Below, piece after piece: positions 14,945-24,161 of a stretch of DNA of 34,989 nt. The stretch is from NCBI RefSeq assembly GCF_900188405.1, contig NZ_FZOF01000047.1, positions 1 to 34,989 of the forward strand, in the 5' to 3' direction. The position numbers and the translations under genes are program-made. The DNA comes from Actinacidiphila glaucinigra (GTDB taxonomy: Bacteria > Actinomycetota > Actinomycetes > Streptomycetales > Streptomycetaceae). Numbering within the stretch: position 1 is the first letter of the stretch; every line of letters starts with the position of its first letter. The notes beneath the pieces were generated by a model. The model had not been told where the DNA came from. It worked only from the letters and a program-made list of their open reading frames with translations, and searched no databases.

Positions 14945-15322
14945 GTGCGGGTGTTCGCACTCGCCATCGCGCTGACCGTCCTCCTCCTGCTGGAAGCCGT
15001 CCCCTCCGCGGTCGCCCAGCTGACCCGCGCGCGGCCCGGCCTGGAGCGACTCGACGAGCTGACCCGGCTGGGCGTCCTGGAGGGACGGCGCCTGTGGGTG
15101 CCCACGCTCCTCGGCACGCTGCACACGCTCGGCTCCGCCGCCGTGCTCGTCGGCGTGTGGCACCCTCCCGTCGGCATCGCCGGGGCGGCGCTGGAGGCGG
15201 GGATCTTCGCCTGGGTGCTGGTGCGGCAGCTGCGTTCCGGTGACCGGGGGCGTGCCCTGTTCGCGTACACGCCGTTCCTGGCGATGGCGCTGGCGGTCCT
15301 CGTGGCCGACGCCGTGCGCTGA
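14945..15322 (+). CDS. Small four-helix membrane protein
   Basis: 125 residues starting at GTG 14945, 24 nt after the MBL stop, so it is probably in the same transcript. Four hydrophobic segments (about 4-24, 53-73, 75-93 and 106-123) flank a short cytoplasmic loop, RARPGLERLDELTRLGVLEG. The layout resembles small DoxX-like membrane proteins, but no diagnostic motif is visible, so function is left open. Confidence 0.6.
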   Translation: MRVFALAIALTVLLLLEAVPSAVAQLTRARPGLERLDELTRLGVLEGRRLWVPTLLGTLHTLGSAAVLVGVWHPPVGIAGAALEAGIFAWVLVRQLRSGDRGRALFAYTPFLAMALAVLVADAVR

Positions 15323-15360
15323 GCGGGCCGGCCGCCCCTGCCGTACGGCCGGCCCCGGGC

Positions 15361-16416
15361 TCACCTGCGGCCGGCCACGACCTCCCGGGGCCGCGCGGCG
15401 GCCGGGGAGGCGGCGGGTGCGGCCGGGGATGCGGCGGGTGCGGCCGCCTCCGCCTGGCGGGCCCACCGCTTGGCGAGGACCGCGCACACCATCAGCTGCA
15501 TCTGGTGGAAGAGCATCAGCGGCAGCACCATCAGCCCGGCCTGGGCCCCGAACAGCACGGTGGCCATGGGCAGTCCGGCCGCCAGGCTCTTCTTCGACCC
15601 GGCGAAGACGATGGCCACCCGGTCCTCGCGGGGGAAGCCGAGCCTGCGCGAGCCGTACGTGGTGAGGCCGAGCATCGCGGCCAGCAGCAGGGCCTCGACC
15701 AGCACCAGTCCGAGCAGGCGCAGCGGCGTGACCTGGTGCCAGATGCCGCGCACCACGCCCTCGCTGAACGCGGTGTAGACGACCAGCAGGATCGAGCCCC
15801 GGTCGACCAGGCCGAGCACCTTCTTGTGGCCGGTGACGAAGCCGCCGATCCACCGCCGCAGCAGCTGGCCCGCCATGAAGGGCACCAGCAGCTGCAGCAC
15901 GATGCCGAGGACCGCGTGCGCCGACAGGCCCGCACCGCTGCCGCCGAGCAGCAGCGCGGCCAGCAGCGGGGTGATCACGAGCCCGGCGAGGCTGGAGAAG
16001 GAGCCGGCGCAGATGGCGGCGGCCACGTTGCCGCGGGCGACGGAGGTGAAGGCGATCGAGGACTGGATCGTCGAGGGCACCAGGCACAGGAAGAGCAGCC
16101 CGGTGTGCAGCTCGGGCGTCAGCAGGAACGGCACCAGTCCGCCCGAGGCCAGCCCGAGCAGCGGGAAGGCGACGAAGGTGGCGGCCAGGACGGTGCCGTG
16201 CAGGCGCCAGTGGCGCAGTCCGTCCATCGCCTCGCGGGTGGAAAGGCGCACGCCGTAGAGGAAGAAGAGCAGCCCCACCGCTCCGGTGGACGCCCCGCCC
16301 GCGAGATGGGCGCCGGTGCCCCGGGCGGGCAGCAGGGCCGCGAGGAGCACGGTGCCGAGCAGCGCCGCGATGTACGGGTCCACAGGGAGCCAGGACGGGT
16401 AACGCAGGCGGCGCAT
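15361..16416 (-). CDS. SBF-like (bile acid:sodium symporter superfamily) transporter
   Basis: 351 residues with about ten hydrophobic segments. Characteristic pieces are GAVGLLFFLYGVRLSTREAM, LVPSTIQSSIAFTSVARGNV and AGSFSSLAGLVITPLL in the core, and FAGSKKSLAAGLPMATVLFG near the C-terminus. These match the SBF-like group (PF13593 type) rather than the arsenite pump Acr3. The last 35 residues are an Ala/Pro-rich tail with two near-identical PAASPAA units. The start is ATG 16416 with GAGGAAG 5 nt before it. It is divergent from a LysR gene that probably regulates it. Substrate unknown; organic anions are usual for the superfamily. Confidence 0.8.
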   Translation of the reverse strand: MRRLRYPSWLPVDPYIAALLGTVLLAALLPARGTGAHLAGGASTGAVGLLFFLYGVRLSTREAMDGLRHWRLHGTVLAATFVAFPLLGLASGGLVPFLLTPELHTGLLFLCLVPSTIQSSIAFTSVARGNVAAAICAGSFSSLAGLVITPLLAALLLGGSGAGLSAHAVLGIVLQLLVPFMAGQLLRRWIGGFVTGHKKVLGLVDRGSILLVVYTAFSEGVVRGIWHQVTPLRLLGLVLVEALLLAAMLGLTTYGSRRLGFPREDRVAIVFAGSKKSLAAGLPMATVLFGAQAGLMVLPLMLFHQMQLMVCAVLAKRWARQAEAAAPAASPAAPAASPAAARPREVVAGRR

Positions 16417-16470
16417 GGTCTTCCTCAGGTGCTGGACGGGGCCCTCTCCAGAGTGCCCGCTGACCGGGCG

Positions 16471-16516
16471 ATCGTAAATGACTTTGACCGCACTCACTGT
16501 CATCACATATTGCGAT
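16471..16516. promoter_or_regulatory. Possible LysR binding region
   Basis: In the AT-richer core of the divergent gap, ATCGTAAATGAC (from 16471) faces GTCAT...ATATTGCGAT (ending at 16516) as an imperfect inverted repeat. Such dyads between a LysR gene and its target are the normal arrangement; the exact site is uncertain. Confidence 0.35.
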
Positions 16517-16537
16517 GGGCGGCGGTAGGCTGGCGGT

Positions 16538-17392
16538 GTGTTCGATCCCGTGCAGCTGCGGACCTTCGTCGCCGTGGCCCAGACGCTGAGCTTCACCCAC
16601 GCCGGCCGCCGGCTGGGCCTGCGCCAGTCGACGGTGAGCCAGCACGTGCGCAAGCTGGAGGAGGCCGCCGGCCGGCGGTTCTTCACGCGCGACACACACA
16701 GCGTGGAGCTGACCGAGGACGGCGAGGCCATGCTCGGCTTCGCCCGGACGATCCTGGAGGCGAACGAGCGCGCGGCGGGCTGGTTCGCGGGCACGCGCCT
16801 GCGCGGCCGGCTGCGCCTGGGCGCCTCGGAGGACTTCGTCCTGACCCGGCTGCCGGAGATCCTGGAGCGCTTCCGGCGCGACCACCCCGAGGTGGACCTG
16901 GAGCTGACGGTGGAGCTGTCGGCCACCTTGCACCGGCAGCTGGCCGCCGGCCGGCTGGACGTGATACTCGGCAAGCGCGCGGCCGGGGACACCCACGGCC
17001 AACTGGTGTGGAGCGACCGGCTGGTGTGGATCGCCGGGGAGCGCTACCGCCCCGAGGCCGAGCGGCCCGTCCCGCTGATCCTCTACCCGGCCCCGGCGAT
17101 CACCCGGGCGCGGGCGCTGGAGGTCATGGAGCGCAACGGCCGGGCGTGGCGCATCGCGTGCACCAGCGGCTCGCTGAGCGGGCTGATCGCCGCGGCCCGT
17201 GCGGGGCTCGGGGTGATGGCGCACGCCGAGGGGCTGATCCCGCCCGGTCTGGTGCGGGTCGCGTCCCGCGCGGGACTGCCGGAGCTCGGCGGGGTCGACT
17301 TCGTGCTGCTGCACGGGCGGCGGCGGCCCGCGGCGCAGGAGGCGGCGGACGCCCTCGCGGCGGCGATCCTCAGCGGATCCCTTCGGTCGTGA
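16538..17392 (+). CDS. LysR family regulator
   Basis: 284 residues. The N-terminal winged helix-turn-helix (FDPVQLRTFVAVAQTLSFT, then RRLGLRQSTVSQHVRKLEEA) is followed by the two-lobed effector domain that begins GRLRLGASEDFVLTRLPEIL. GTG start at 16538. It is divergent from the SBF-like transporter, its likely target. The 3' end overlaps the convergent Lrp gene by 23 bp. The effector is probably the transporter's substrate, which is unknown. Confidence 0.88.
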   Translation: MFDPVQLRTFVAVAQTLSFTHAGRRLGLRQSTVSQHVRKLEEAAGRRFFTRDTHSVELTEDGEAMLGFARTILEANERAAGWFAGTRLRGRLRLGASEDFVLTRLPEILERFRRDHPEVDLELTVELSATLHRQLAAGRLDVILGKRAAGDTHGQLVWSDRLVWIAGERYRPEAERPVPLILYPAPAITRARALEVMERNGRAWRIACTSGSLSGLIAAARAGLGVMAHAEGLIPPGLVRVASRAGLPELGGVDFVLLHGRRRPAAQEAADALAAAILSGSLRS

Positions 17393-18344
17393 TCTGCTTG
17401 ACCAGGCGCAGCGACGGCACGGTCTCCACGTGCCGGACCCCGTCCAGGGCGCCGACGCACTCGCTGAGGTAGCGGTAGAGCTCCGGCGTGCTGCTGCAGA
17501 TGACCACGGCGACGAGGTTGGACGAGCCGGTGGTCGCCGCGACATAGGCGGTCTCGGGGTGCGCGGCCAGCGCCTGCCCGACGGAGGACAGGGCGGCGGG
17601 GGCGGCCGTGATCCAGAAGATGGCGCGGGTGTCGTGGCCGATCCACGCCGTGTCGAGCTGCACGTCGGTGTAGAGCACGCCCGAGCCGCGCAGTTGCTCC
17701 AGCCGGCGCTTGGCCGCCGACTCCGACAGCCCGGTGGCGCGGTGCAGTTCGGGGTAGGAGGCACGCCCGTCCCTGGCCAGGACGGCCAGCAGGGCCTCGT
17801 CCGTGGCGTCGAGGACCACGGTGCCGGACGGCGGCTCGGGCGGGGGCGGCCGCAGCGCGGCGACCTCCGCGTCGGTGAGCGCGCCGCGCTTGGCGAACCA
17901 GCCCAGGGCGCCGCCGTAGAAGGTGTGCAGGATGCTGTGGGCGCCGATCTCCACGATGCTCGGGGTGCGCGGCAGGCGCCCGAGCAGCAGCGCGTCGTGC
18001 TCGTCGTGGCTGCGCGGGCGCGTCACGCACATCACCTCCGTGCCGCCCGACATCAGCGAGATCCACGCGGTGTCGTCCCGCCTGGCCAGGGCCTTGGCGA
18101 GGGACTCGGCCGCCTCGGGGGTGCTGCGCAGCCGCAGCGCCCAGCGGGTGCGTCCGAGCAGCTCCTGCTCGGGCAGCCCGAGCACGCGCATCCCGAGGTC
18201 TGCGCGGAGCCGGCGGTAGCGGCGGGCCACGGTCTGGTCGGAGACCCCGAGGACCTCGGCGATCCGGCTGAAGGGGGCGCGCCCGTCGAGCTGCAGGGCG
18301 TGCAGCAGCCGCATGTCCAGCCCGTCGAGGGTGTGGGAATCCAT
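17370..18344 (-). CDS. Double-length Lrp/AsnC family regulator
   Basis: 324 residues, about twice a standard Lrp. One helix-turn-helix lies at the N-terminus (LDMRLLHALQLDGRAPFSRI, then LGVSDQTVARRYRRL) and a second near the middle (ATDEALLAVLARDGRASYPE, then TGLSESAAKRRLEQLRGSGV), each followed by an RAM-type ligand domain. Tandem Lrp proteins of this kind are common in streptomycetes and often control a divergent transporter. The start is ATG 18344, preceded by GGAGGAGG at 7 nt; an upstream ATG at 18362 lacks a ribosome site. It is divergent from the MFS exporter at 18467, its probable target. Confidence 0.88.
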   Translation of the reverse strand: MDSHTLDGLDMRLLHALQLDGRAPFSRIAEVLGVSDQTVARRYRRLRADLGMRVLGLPEQELLGRTRWALRLRSTPEAAESLAKALARRDDTAWISLMSGGTEVMCVTRPRSHDEHDALLLGRLPRTPSIVEIGAHSILHTFYGGALGWFAKRGALTDAEVAALRPPPPEPPSGTVVLDATDEALLAVLARDGRASYPELHRATGLSESAAKRRLEQLRGSGVLYTDVQLDTAWIGHDTRAIFWITAAPAALSSVGQALAAHPETAYVAATTGSSNLVAVVICSSTPELYRYLSECVGALDGVRHVETVPSLRLVKQITTEGIR

Positions 18345-18466
18345 CGTCCGATCCTCCTCCATGTCGGATTCCGTCGCGATATGGCCTGCAGCTGGAGGAA
18401 GCCCGGGTGTTCTCGCGAAGGTACGGAGGACCACCACGATACGGAAGAACGGAACGGAGAAGGACC

Positions 18467-19990
18467 ATGCGCAAGTGGGGACCGCTGGTCGCGGTCTGCC
18501 TGGGCACCTTCATGCTGCTCATCGACGTGACGATCGTCGTCGTCGCACTGCCCGACATCGCGGACGCCCTGGACGCCTCGCTGTCCGAACTCCAGTGGAT
18601 GATCGACGTCTACGCGCTGGCGCTGGCCGCCCTGCTGCTGGGAGCCGGCTCCGCGGCCGACGTGATCGGGCGGCGCAGGATGTACGTCGCGGGCACCGCC
18701 CTGTTCGCGGCGGCCTCCCTCGCCTGCGGGCTCGCGCCCGGAGCGGGGGCCCTGGTGGCGATGCGAGCGGTGCAGGGGGTCGGCGCGACGGCCATGTTCG
18801 CCACCACGCTCTCGCTGCTCGGCGCGGCCTACCAGGGCCGCGACCGGTCGGTGGCGCTGGGCGTGTGGGGCGCGGTCAGCGGCGCGGCGGCGGCGCTCGG
18901 GCCCGTGCTGGGCGGGCTGCTGACCCAGGCGCTGGACTGGCGCTGGATCTTCTACGTCAACCTGCCCGTGAGCGTCGCGGCGATCGCCCTGACGCTGCGG
19001 GTGGTGAAGGAGTCGCGCGGACACGGCGGGGCCCGGATCGACTGGCCGGGCACGGCGTCCTTCACCGCGTTCGCCGGGCTGCTCACCTTCGCCGTGATCC
19101 GCGCGGACGAGGCCGGCTGGGCCTCGGCCCGTACGGCGTGGACGTTCGGCGGCGCGGTGGCGGCGCTGGTGGTGTTCGTGGCGGTGGAGCGGCGGGCCGC
19201 GCAGCCGATGCTGGACCTGGCACTGTTCCGCAGCCCCTCCTTCACCGCGATCATGGTCGGCGCGCTGGCGCTCAGCGGGACGGCCTTCGGCTTCCTGCCG
19301 TACACCTCGCTGTGGCTGCAGACGCTGCTCGGCCTGAGCCCGGTCCGCGGCGGCCTGGTGCTGATACCCCTGGCGCTGGCGGCGTTCGTGGCCTCGGCGG
19401 TGAGCGGCCGGTTCCTGCACGGTGCGCCGTCCCGCCTGGTGATCGGCGGCGGGATGGTGCTCATCGGGGCCGGCGCGCTGGCGCAGGCGGTGCTGGACGC
19501 CGGTTCCGGCTGGGGTGCGCTGACCGCGGGCCTGGTGGTGGCGGGCCTCGGCGTCGGGCTGGTCAATCCGGCGATCGCCGGTGCCGCGCTCGCCTCCGTG
19601 CCGCCGCGGCGGGCGGGCATGGCGGGCGGCGCGGTCAACACCTTCCGGCAATTGGGGTACGCGCTCGGCGTCGCCGTGTTCGGCACCCTGCTCTCCACGC
19701 GGATGGAGCACTCGCTGCGCGACGCCGGGGCCCCCGACCCGCACGCGGCGGCCCGCGCCCTCGCGGGCGGCGGCGCACGCGAACTGCTGGCCCGGGTCCC
19801 CTCCGGCCGGCGCGATGCGGCGGACCAGGCGCTGCACGCCGCCTTCGCCTCGGGCCTGAACGCGGCGGCCCTGGCGGCGGGTGCCGCTGGACTGCTGGCG
19901 GGCGCGGTCGTGCTCGTCCTGGTCCGCGAACGGCCGATCGGGGCGCCGGCGGCGGCCCCCGAGCCGGTGGGGGCTGTAGAGCGGCCGTGA
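18467..19990 (+). CDS. MFS multidrug exporter, DHA2 (14-TM, EmrB/QacA) family
   Basis: 507 residues with 14 predicted membrane segments. Motif C-like and DHA2 features are visible: LLIDVTIVVVALPDIADAL in helix 1, SELQWMIDVYALALAALLLG, DVIGRRRMYVAG (motif A) and WRWIFYVNLPVSV. The C-terminal region, NTFRQLGYALGVAVFGTLL, is typical. Function: proton-driven export of hydrophobic drugs or metabolites. ATG 18467 has GGAGAAGGA just upstream. It is divergent from the double Lrp gene and ends in a clear terminator. Export substrate unknown. Confidence 0.9.
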   Translation: MRKWGPLVAVCLGTFMLLIDVTIVVVALPDIADALDASLSELQWMIDVYALALAALLLGAGSAADVIGRRRMYVAGTALFAAASLACGLAPGAGALVAMRAVQGVGATAMFATTLSLLGAAYQGRDRSVALGVWGAVSGAAAALGPVLGGLLTQALDWRWIFYVNLPVSVAAIALTLRVVKESRGHGGARIDWPGTASFTAFAGLLTFAVIRADEAGWASARTAWTFGGAVAALVVFVAVERRAAQPMLDLALFRSPSFTAIMVGALALSGTAFGFLPYTSLWLQTLLGLSPVRGGLVLIPLALAAFVASAVSGRFLHGAPSRLVIGGGMVLIGAGALAQAVLDAGSGWGALTAGLVVAGLGVGLVNPAIAGAALASVPPRRAGMAGGAVNTFRQLGYALGVAVFGTLLSTRMEHSLRDAGAPDPHAAARALAGGGARELLARVPSGRRDAADQALHAAFASGLNAAALAAGAAGLLAGAVVLVLVRERPIGAPAAAPEPVGAVERP

Positions 19991-20016
19991 TCCCCCCGAG
20001 GGGATTTGGTGCAGAG

Positions 20017-20042
20017 TCCGGGCGGACCTCGGTCCGCCCGGA
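20017..20042 (+). terminator. Terminator after the DHA2 exporter
   Basis: TCCGGGCGGACC (20017-20028), TC, GGTCCGCCCGGA (20031-20042): perfect 12-bp stem, 26 nt after the stop codon. Confidence 0.75.
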
Positions 20043-20204
20043 AACCGTCCTCCCGCGCCATGTTCCTTGCGGTAACCGGGAATCGGCTCGTCACGCGAGT
20101 GTGAGGGAGCCCACGCGGGCCTTCACAGCCGAATGTCACACCCCTCCCCACCCCACGTGGTATCGGGTACGTTCTGTGACCGCCGAGGCGGTCGAGGAGC
20201 GACG

Positions 20205-22037
20205 TTGCGCGAGTTCACCATTCCCCCACTGGTGACGGCACCCCAGGTCGGTGGTCTGGCGGACGCCGTCTTCGTCAATGCCGACGAAGAGCCGGACCGG
20301 ATCGTGCTGAGCCGCCGCACCGGAGCGGACGGCGCGGACTGGGAACACGTCACGGCCGCCCGGTTCCGGGACGAGGTCCTCGCGGTCGCCAAGGGCCTGA
20401 TCGCCCAGGGGATCCGCTTCGGCGACCGGGTCGGCCTGATGTCCCGGACCCGCTACGAGTGGACCGTGCTGGACTTCGCGCTGTGGGCGATCGGCGCCCA
20501 GCCCGTCCCCATCTACCCGACCTCGTCCTCCGACCAGGTCCGCTGGATGCTGCACGACTCCGAGGCGGTCGCCTGCGTGGTCGAGCACGAGGACCACGCG
20601 ATGACGATCGGCGCGGTCGTCGACGAACTCCCCCATCTGACACGGCTGTGGCAGCTGGACTCCGACGTGCTGTCCGAACTGGCCCGGCACGGCCTCGCCG
20701 TCGACGACGACCTGGTGCACCGCTACCGCAAGGCGGTCACGCCGGACGCCATCGCGACGATCATCTACACCTCGGGCACCACCGGCCGCCCCAAGGGCTG
20801 CGTGATCACCCACGGCAACTTCATGTCCGAGAGCGACAACGTCGTCGCCCGGTACGAGCCGGTCTTCCACAGCAAGCGCGGCGACGAGGCCTCCACCCTG
20901 CTCTTCCTGCCGCTCGCCCACGTCTTCGGGCGCATGGTGGAGGTCGCGGCCGTACGCGCCAAGGTCCGGCTGGGCCACCAGCCCAACCTGGCCGCGGCCG
21001 AGCTGCTGCCCGCCATGGCCTCCTTCAAGCCGACCTTCGTGCTCGCCGTGCCGTACGTCTTCGAGAAGGTCTTCCAGGGCGCCCGCCGCAAGGCCGAGGC
21101 GGGAGGCAGACTCGGGCCCTTCGAGAAGGCCGTCGAGGTGGCGGTGCGGCACGCCGAGGCGACCGAGGCCCGCGCCTTCGGCACCGGCCCCGGCCCCAGC
21201 ACCTCGCTGCGGATGCAGCACCAGCTGTACGAGAAGCTGGTCTACGGCAAGGTGCGCGCCGCCCTCGGCGGCAAGGTCCGGCACGCCTTCTCCGGCGGCT
21301 CGGCGATGGACCGGCAGCTGGGCCTCTTCTTCGACGGCGCGGGCGTGCGCATCTTCGAGGGGTACGGGCTCACCGAGAGCACGGCCGCCGCGGTCGCCAA
21401 CCCGCCCGAGCAGACGCGTTTCGGCACCGTGGGCGTGCCCATCCCGGGGACCACGGTGCACATCGCCGACGACGGCGAGATCTGGGTGTACGGCGGCCAG
21501 GTCTTCGGCGAGTACCTCAACAACCCCAAGGCCACCGCGGAGGTCCTGCACGACGGCTGGCTCGCCACCGGCGACCTCGGCGCGCTCGACGAGGACGGCT
21601 ACCTCACGATCACCGGGCGGAAGAAGGAGATCCTGGTGACCAGCGGCGGCAAGTCCGTCTCGCCGGTGGTGCTGGAGGACCGGGTGCGCTCCCACCCGCT
21701 GGTCTCGCAGTGCGTCGTCGTCGGCAACGACCGGCCCTTCATCGGCGCGCTGATCACCCTCGACCCCGAGGGCGTCGGGCACTGGCTGAGCATGCGGTCC
21801 AAGCCGCAGCTGCCGATCGCCAAGCTGATCCGCGACCCCGACCTGGAGACGGAGATCCGGCGGGCGGTGGTCGCCGCCAACACGCTCGTCTCCCAGGCCG
21901 AGTCGATCCGCACCTTCCGCATCCTGGCCGGGCAGTTCTCGGAGGAGGGAGGGCTGCTCACACCGTCGCTCAAGCTGAAGAGAAGGGCGATAGAGAAGGC
22001 CTACACCCGCGAGATCGAGGCCCTCTACCACTCGTAG
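20205..22037 (+). CDS. Long-chain acyl-CoA synthetase (AMP-forming, FadD-like)
   Basis: 610 residues. The AMP-binding signature IIYTSGTTGRPKGCVITHGN lies at about 187-205. FEGYGLTESTAAAVANP is the adenine-contacting motif, DGWLATGDLGALDEDGYLTI the hinge region, and GRKKEILVTSGGKSVSPVVLE carries the C-terminal lysine region. The family activates fatty acids to acyl-CoA at the inner face of the membrane. A TTG start at 20205 with GAGGAG 5 nt upstream begins LREFTIPPL, as in streptomycete homologues; a longer N-terminus from 20133 is possible but lacks such a site. It stands alone in front of an aldo/keto reductase gene. Confidence 0.88.
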   Translation: MREFTIPPLVTAPQVGGLADAVFVNADEEPDRIVLSRRTGADGADWEHVTAARFRDEVLAVAKGLIAQGIRFGDRVGLMSRTRYEWTVLDFALWAIGAQPVPIYPTSSSDQVRWMLHDSEAVACVVEHEDHAMTIGAVVDELPHLTRLWQLDSDVLSELARHGLAVDDDLVHRYRKAVTPDAIATIIYTSGTTGRPKGCVITHGNFMSESDNVVARYEPVFHSKRGDEASTLLFLPLAHVFGRMVEVAAVRAKVRLGHQPNLAAAELLPAMASFKPTFVLAVPYVFEKVFQGARRKAEAGGRLGPFEKAVEVAVRHAEATEARAFGTGPGPSTSLRMQHQLYEKLVYGKVRAALGGKVRHAFSGGSAMDRQLGLFFDGAGVRIFEGYGLTESTAAAVANPPEQTRFGTVGVPIPGTTVHIADDGEIWVYGGQVFGEYLNNPKATAEVLHDGWLATGDLGALDEDGYLTITGRKKEILVTSGGKSVSPVVLEDRVRSHPLVSQCVVVGNDRPFIGALITLDPEGVGHWLSMRSKPQLPIAKLIRDPDLETEIRRAVVAANTLVSQAESIRTFRILAGQFSEEGGLLTPSLKLKRRAIEKAYTREIEALYHS

Positions 22038-22176
22038 AGCGGCTCTTGGGAAGGTTTGGAGGGCGGCTCGCGGGGCGGCTCGTGGGGCGGGCGCCGGGGA
22101 ATGCCGCCGCCGCGGAGATCGTTGAACGAGGGACAGACCTCGAGTCCGACTCCGACGAAGTGAGGACGACCTGCTC

Positions 22177-23004
22177 GTGAGCAAGGTTCCCGACATCACC
22201 CTGAACAACGGCGTGACCATGCCGCAGCTCGGCTTCGGCGTCTGGCAGGTCCCGGACGACGAAGCCGCCACCGCGGTCGCCGCGGCCCTGGAGGCCGGCT
22301 ACCGCAGCATCGACACCGCCGCGCTCTACCGGAACGAACAGGGCACCGGCCGCGCCATCGCCGCCTCCGGCATCCCGCGCGAGGAACTGTTCGTCACCAC
22401 CAAGCTGTGGAACACCGACCAGGGCCACGACAACGCCCTGCGCGCCTTCGACGCCTCCCTCGGCAAGCTCGGCCTGGAGTACGTGGACCTCTACCTGATC
22501 CACTGGCCCGCGCCCGCCCGCGGCCTGTACCTGGAGACCTGGCGCGCCCTGGAGAAGATCCACGCAGACGGCCGCGCCAGGGCCATCGGCGTGTCGAACT
22601 TCCCGGTGGCCCAGCTGCGGCACCTGCTCGACGAGGGCGGCGTCGCACCCGCGCTCAACCAGGTCGAACTGCACCCCCACCTCCCGCAGACCGAGCTGCG
22701 GGCCTTCCACGCGGGCCACGGCATCGCCACCGAGGCCTGGTCGCCGCTCGGCCAGGGCCGCGGGCTGCTCGACGAGCCGGCGCTCGCCGCGGTCGCCGCC
22801 AAGCACGGCAGGACCCCGGCCCAGGTCGTCCTGCGCTGGCACCTGCAGATCGGCAACGTCGTGATCCCCAAGTCCGTGACCCCGTCGCGGATCCGGGAGA
22901 ACATCGACGTCTTCGGCTTTGAACTCGACGGCGAGGACCTGGCCGCGATCGACGCCCTCGACAACGGCGGGCGCCTCGGCCCGGACCCGTCCTCCTTCAA
23001 CTGA
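22177..23004 (+). CDS. Aldo/keto reductase (2,5-diketo-D-gluconate reductase-like)
   Basis: 275 residues, a single NADPH-dependent TIM barrel. The catalytic tetrad is complete: Asp46 and Tyr51 (GYRSIDTAALYRNE), Lys76 (VTTKLWN) and His109 (YLIHWP). The coenzyme motif IPKSVTPSRIRENIDVF near the C-terminus is that of the AKR5-type bacterial enzymes. GTG start at 22177. The 139-nt gap before it is GC-repeat rich and offers only a weak ribosome site (GAGGA). It ends in a strong bidirectional terminator shared with the convergent phosphodiesterase gene. Physiological substrate not predictable. Confidence 0.88.
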   Translation: MSKVPDITLNNGVTMPQLGFGVWQVPDDEAATAVAAALEAGYRSIDTAALYRNEQGTGRAIAASGIPREELFVTTKLWNTDQGHDNALRAFDASLGKLGLEYVDLYLIHWPAPARGLYLETWRALEKIHADGRARAIGVSNFPVAQLRHLLDEGGVAPALNQVELHPHLPQTELRAFHAGHGIATEAWSPLGQGRGLLDEPALAAVAAKHGRTPAQVVLRWHLQIGNVVIPKSVTPSRIRENIDVFGFELDGEDLAAIDALDNGGRLGPDPSSFN

Positions 23005-23016
23005 CGTACACACGCC

Positions 23017-23058
23017 GCGGGGCGGCGGCCTGCCCGGCCGGGCGGGCCGCCGCCCCGC
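23017..23058. terminator. Bidirectional terminator between convergent genes
   Basis: GCGGGGCGGCGGCC (23017-23030) pairs with 23045-23058, continuing inward through GCCCGG/CCGGGC with one T-G pair: a 21-bp stem. It lies 12 nt after the reductase stop and 4 nt after the phosphodiesterase stop. Confidence 0.85.
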
Positions 23059-23062
23059 GCGC

Positions 23063-24061
23063 TCACACGTCGCCGGCGACCAGCGGGTAGTGGTCCGAGT
23101 AGTCGTCGAAGGTGTAGGTGGTGCCCCAGCTGGTGACCGACCAGCGCGGGGAGTGCTCGTCGACCACGCGGTTGTTCCAGCGGGCGGGGCGGGCGTGGCC
23201 GTTGCGCAGGAGCGCGTGGTCGAGGCGCTGTGCGGGGTCGTCGGGATAGCGGTCGTAGGCGACGGAGTTGGTGGCGGGGTCGAAGCTGGCGACCGGCCCG
23301 GGGTCGGCGTCGGGCGCGGCGACGTCCAGGTCGGCGAGCATGCGGGCGTACTCGGCACCGCCGGCGTCGGTGTTGAGGTCGCCCGCGACGACCACCGGCT
23401 CGGCGGCCGGAATCGCGCGGGCGTCGAGGAAGGCGTCGATCTCCCGGTTCTGGGCCGCGCGGACGCTCGCGGCCTCACCGCTGCCGCATGCGGAGTCGTC
23501 GGCCTGGGTGTGGGTGCCGACCACGTGGACCCGGGTGCCGTTCACGTCGAGGACGGCGTACACGAAGCCCTTGTTGGAGAACCAGTCCGCGCCGCACGCG
23601 TCGCCGTAGACATGCTGGACCTTCTCCAGGATCGGCCACTTGCTGAGGATCGTCACCCCGCCGTCCTCGGGCGTGAGCGAGCTGTACGCGCCCTCGGTGC
23701 GGTCCCAGCCGCTCTTGGACCTGCCGAGCACCGGGGTCTGGTAGGGGTAGCGGCCTTTGAGGTTCGCCTGCAGCCGGTCGGACGCGCCGTTGTCGAACGC
23801 CTCCTGGAAGACCAGGACGTCGGCGCCCTGGACGTAGCCGGAGGCGGCTATCAGGTCGGCGCGCTGCAGCTGGCCCCAGTTGGGGTAGAGCGTGCGCGGC
23901 AGCATCATCACGTTGCTGGTGACCAGCCGCAGCTGGGGCGCCGCGGCGGTGGCCGCGGGGCCGGCCGCCGGCGCCGCGGTCGCGGTTCCGGTGCCGGCCG
24001 CGCCGGCGGACGAGGCGAGGAGCAGGACGAATGCGCAGGCGGCGGCTCTGCCGTGTCTCAC
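23063..24061 (-). CDS. Secreted sphingomyelinase C-like phosphodiesterase (EEP family)
   Basis: 332 residues. The N-terminal signal peptide (RHGRAAACAFVLLLASSAGAA) and Ala-rich linker lead to an endonuclease/exonuclease/phosphatase fold. Active-site motifs are LVTSNVMMLP (Asn), VFQEAFDN (Glu, metal), VVGTHTQAD (His), VVAGDLNTD (Asp/Asn), RLDHALLR (Asp) and YSDHYPLVA (His). The order and the CGADWFSNKGFVYA block match bacterial neutral sphingomyelinases (class IId hemolysin-like). It would cleave sphingomyelin or related phosphodiesters outside the cell. GTG start with GGAGG 5 nt upstream. Three cysteines lie in the mature protein (ACGADWF, ACGSGE), so a disulfide is possible. Confidence 0.85.
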   Translation of the reverse strand: MRHGRAAACAFVLLLASSAGAAGTGTATAAPAAGPAATAAAPQLRLVTSNVMMLPRTLYPNWGQLQRADLIAASGYVQGADVLVFQEAFDNGASDRLQANLKGRYPYQTPVLGRSKSGWDRTEGAYSSLTPEDGGVTILSKWPILEKVQHVYGDACGADWFSNKGFVYAVLDVNGTRVHVVGTHTQADDSACGSGEAASVRAAQNREIDAFLDARAIPAAEPVVVAGDLNTDAGGAEYARMLADLDVAAPDADPGPVASFDPATNSVAYDRYPDDPAQRLDHALLRNGHARPARWNNRVVDEHSPRWSVTSWGTTYTFDDYSDHYPLVAGDV

Positions 24062-24161
24062 GGGCCCTCCTGGAGTCGGATGGAGCTCGGTCGCGGAACA
24101 GGCGTGAGACTAGGGGCAGTTGGTTACCGCCGGGTAGATGGCGGGCGGCTAACCTACGGGC

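Noticed and set aside
15361..15460. Ala/Pro repeats at the end of the SBF-like transporter as a separate domain
   Set aside because: Too short and low in complexity; a disordered tail.
13808..17764. Very long open frame on the minus strand
   Set aside because: It runs antisense through five well-supported genes and reads as Arg/Pro/Gly-rich low-complexity protein: a GC-rich shadow frame.
22040..22130. GGGGCGGCTCG tandem-like repeats before the aldo/keto reductase
   Set aside because: Two and a half imperfect units only; ordinary GC-rich slippage, no sign of a regulatory array.
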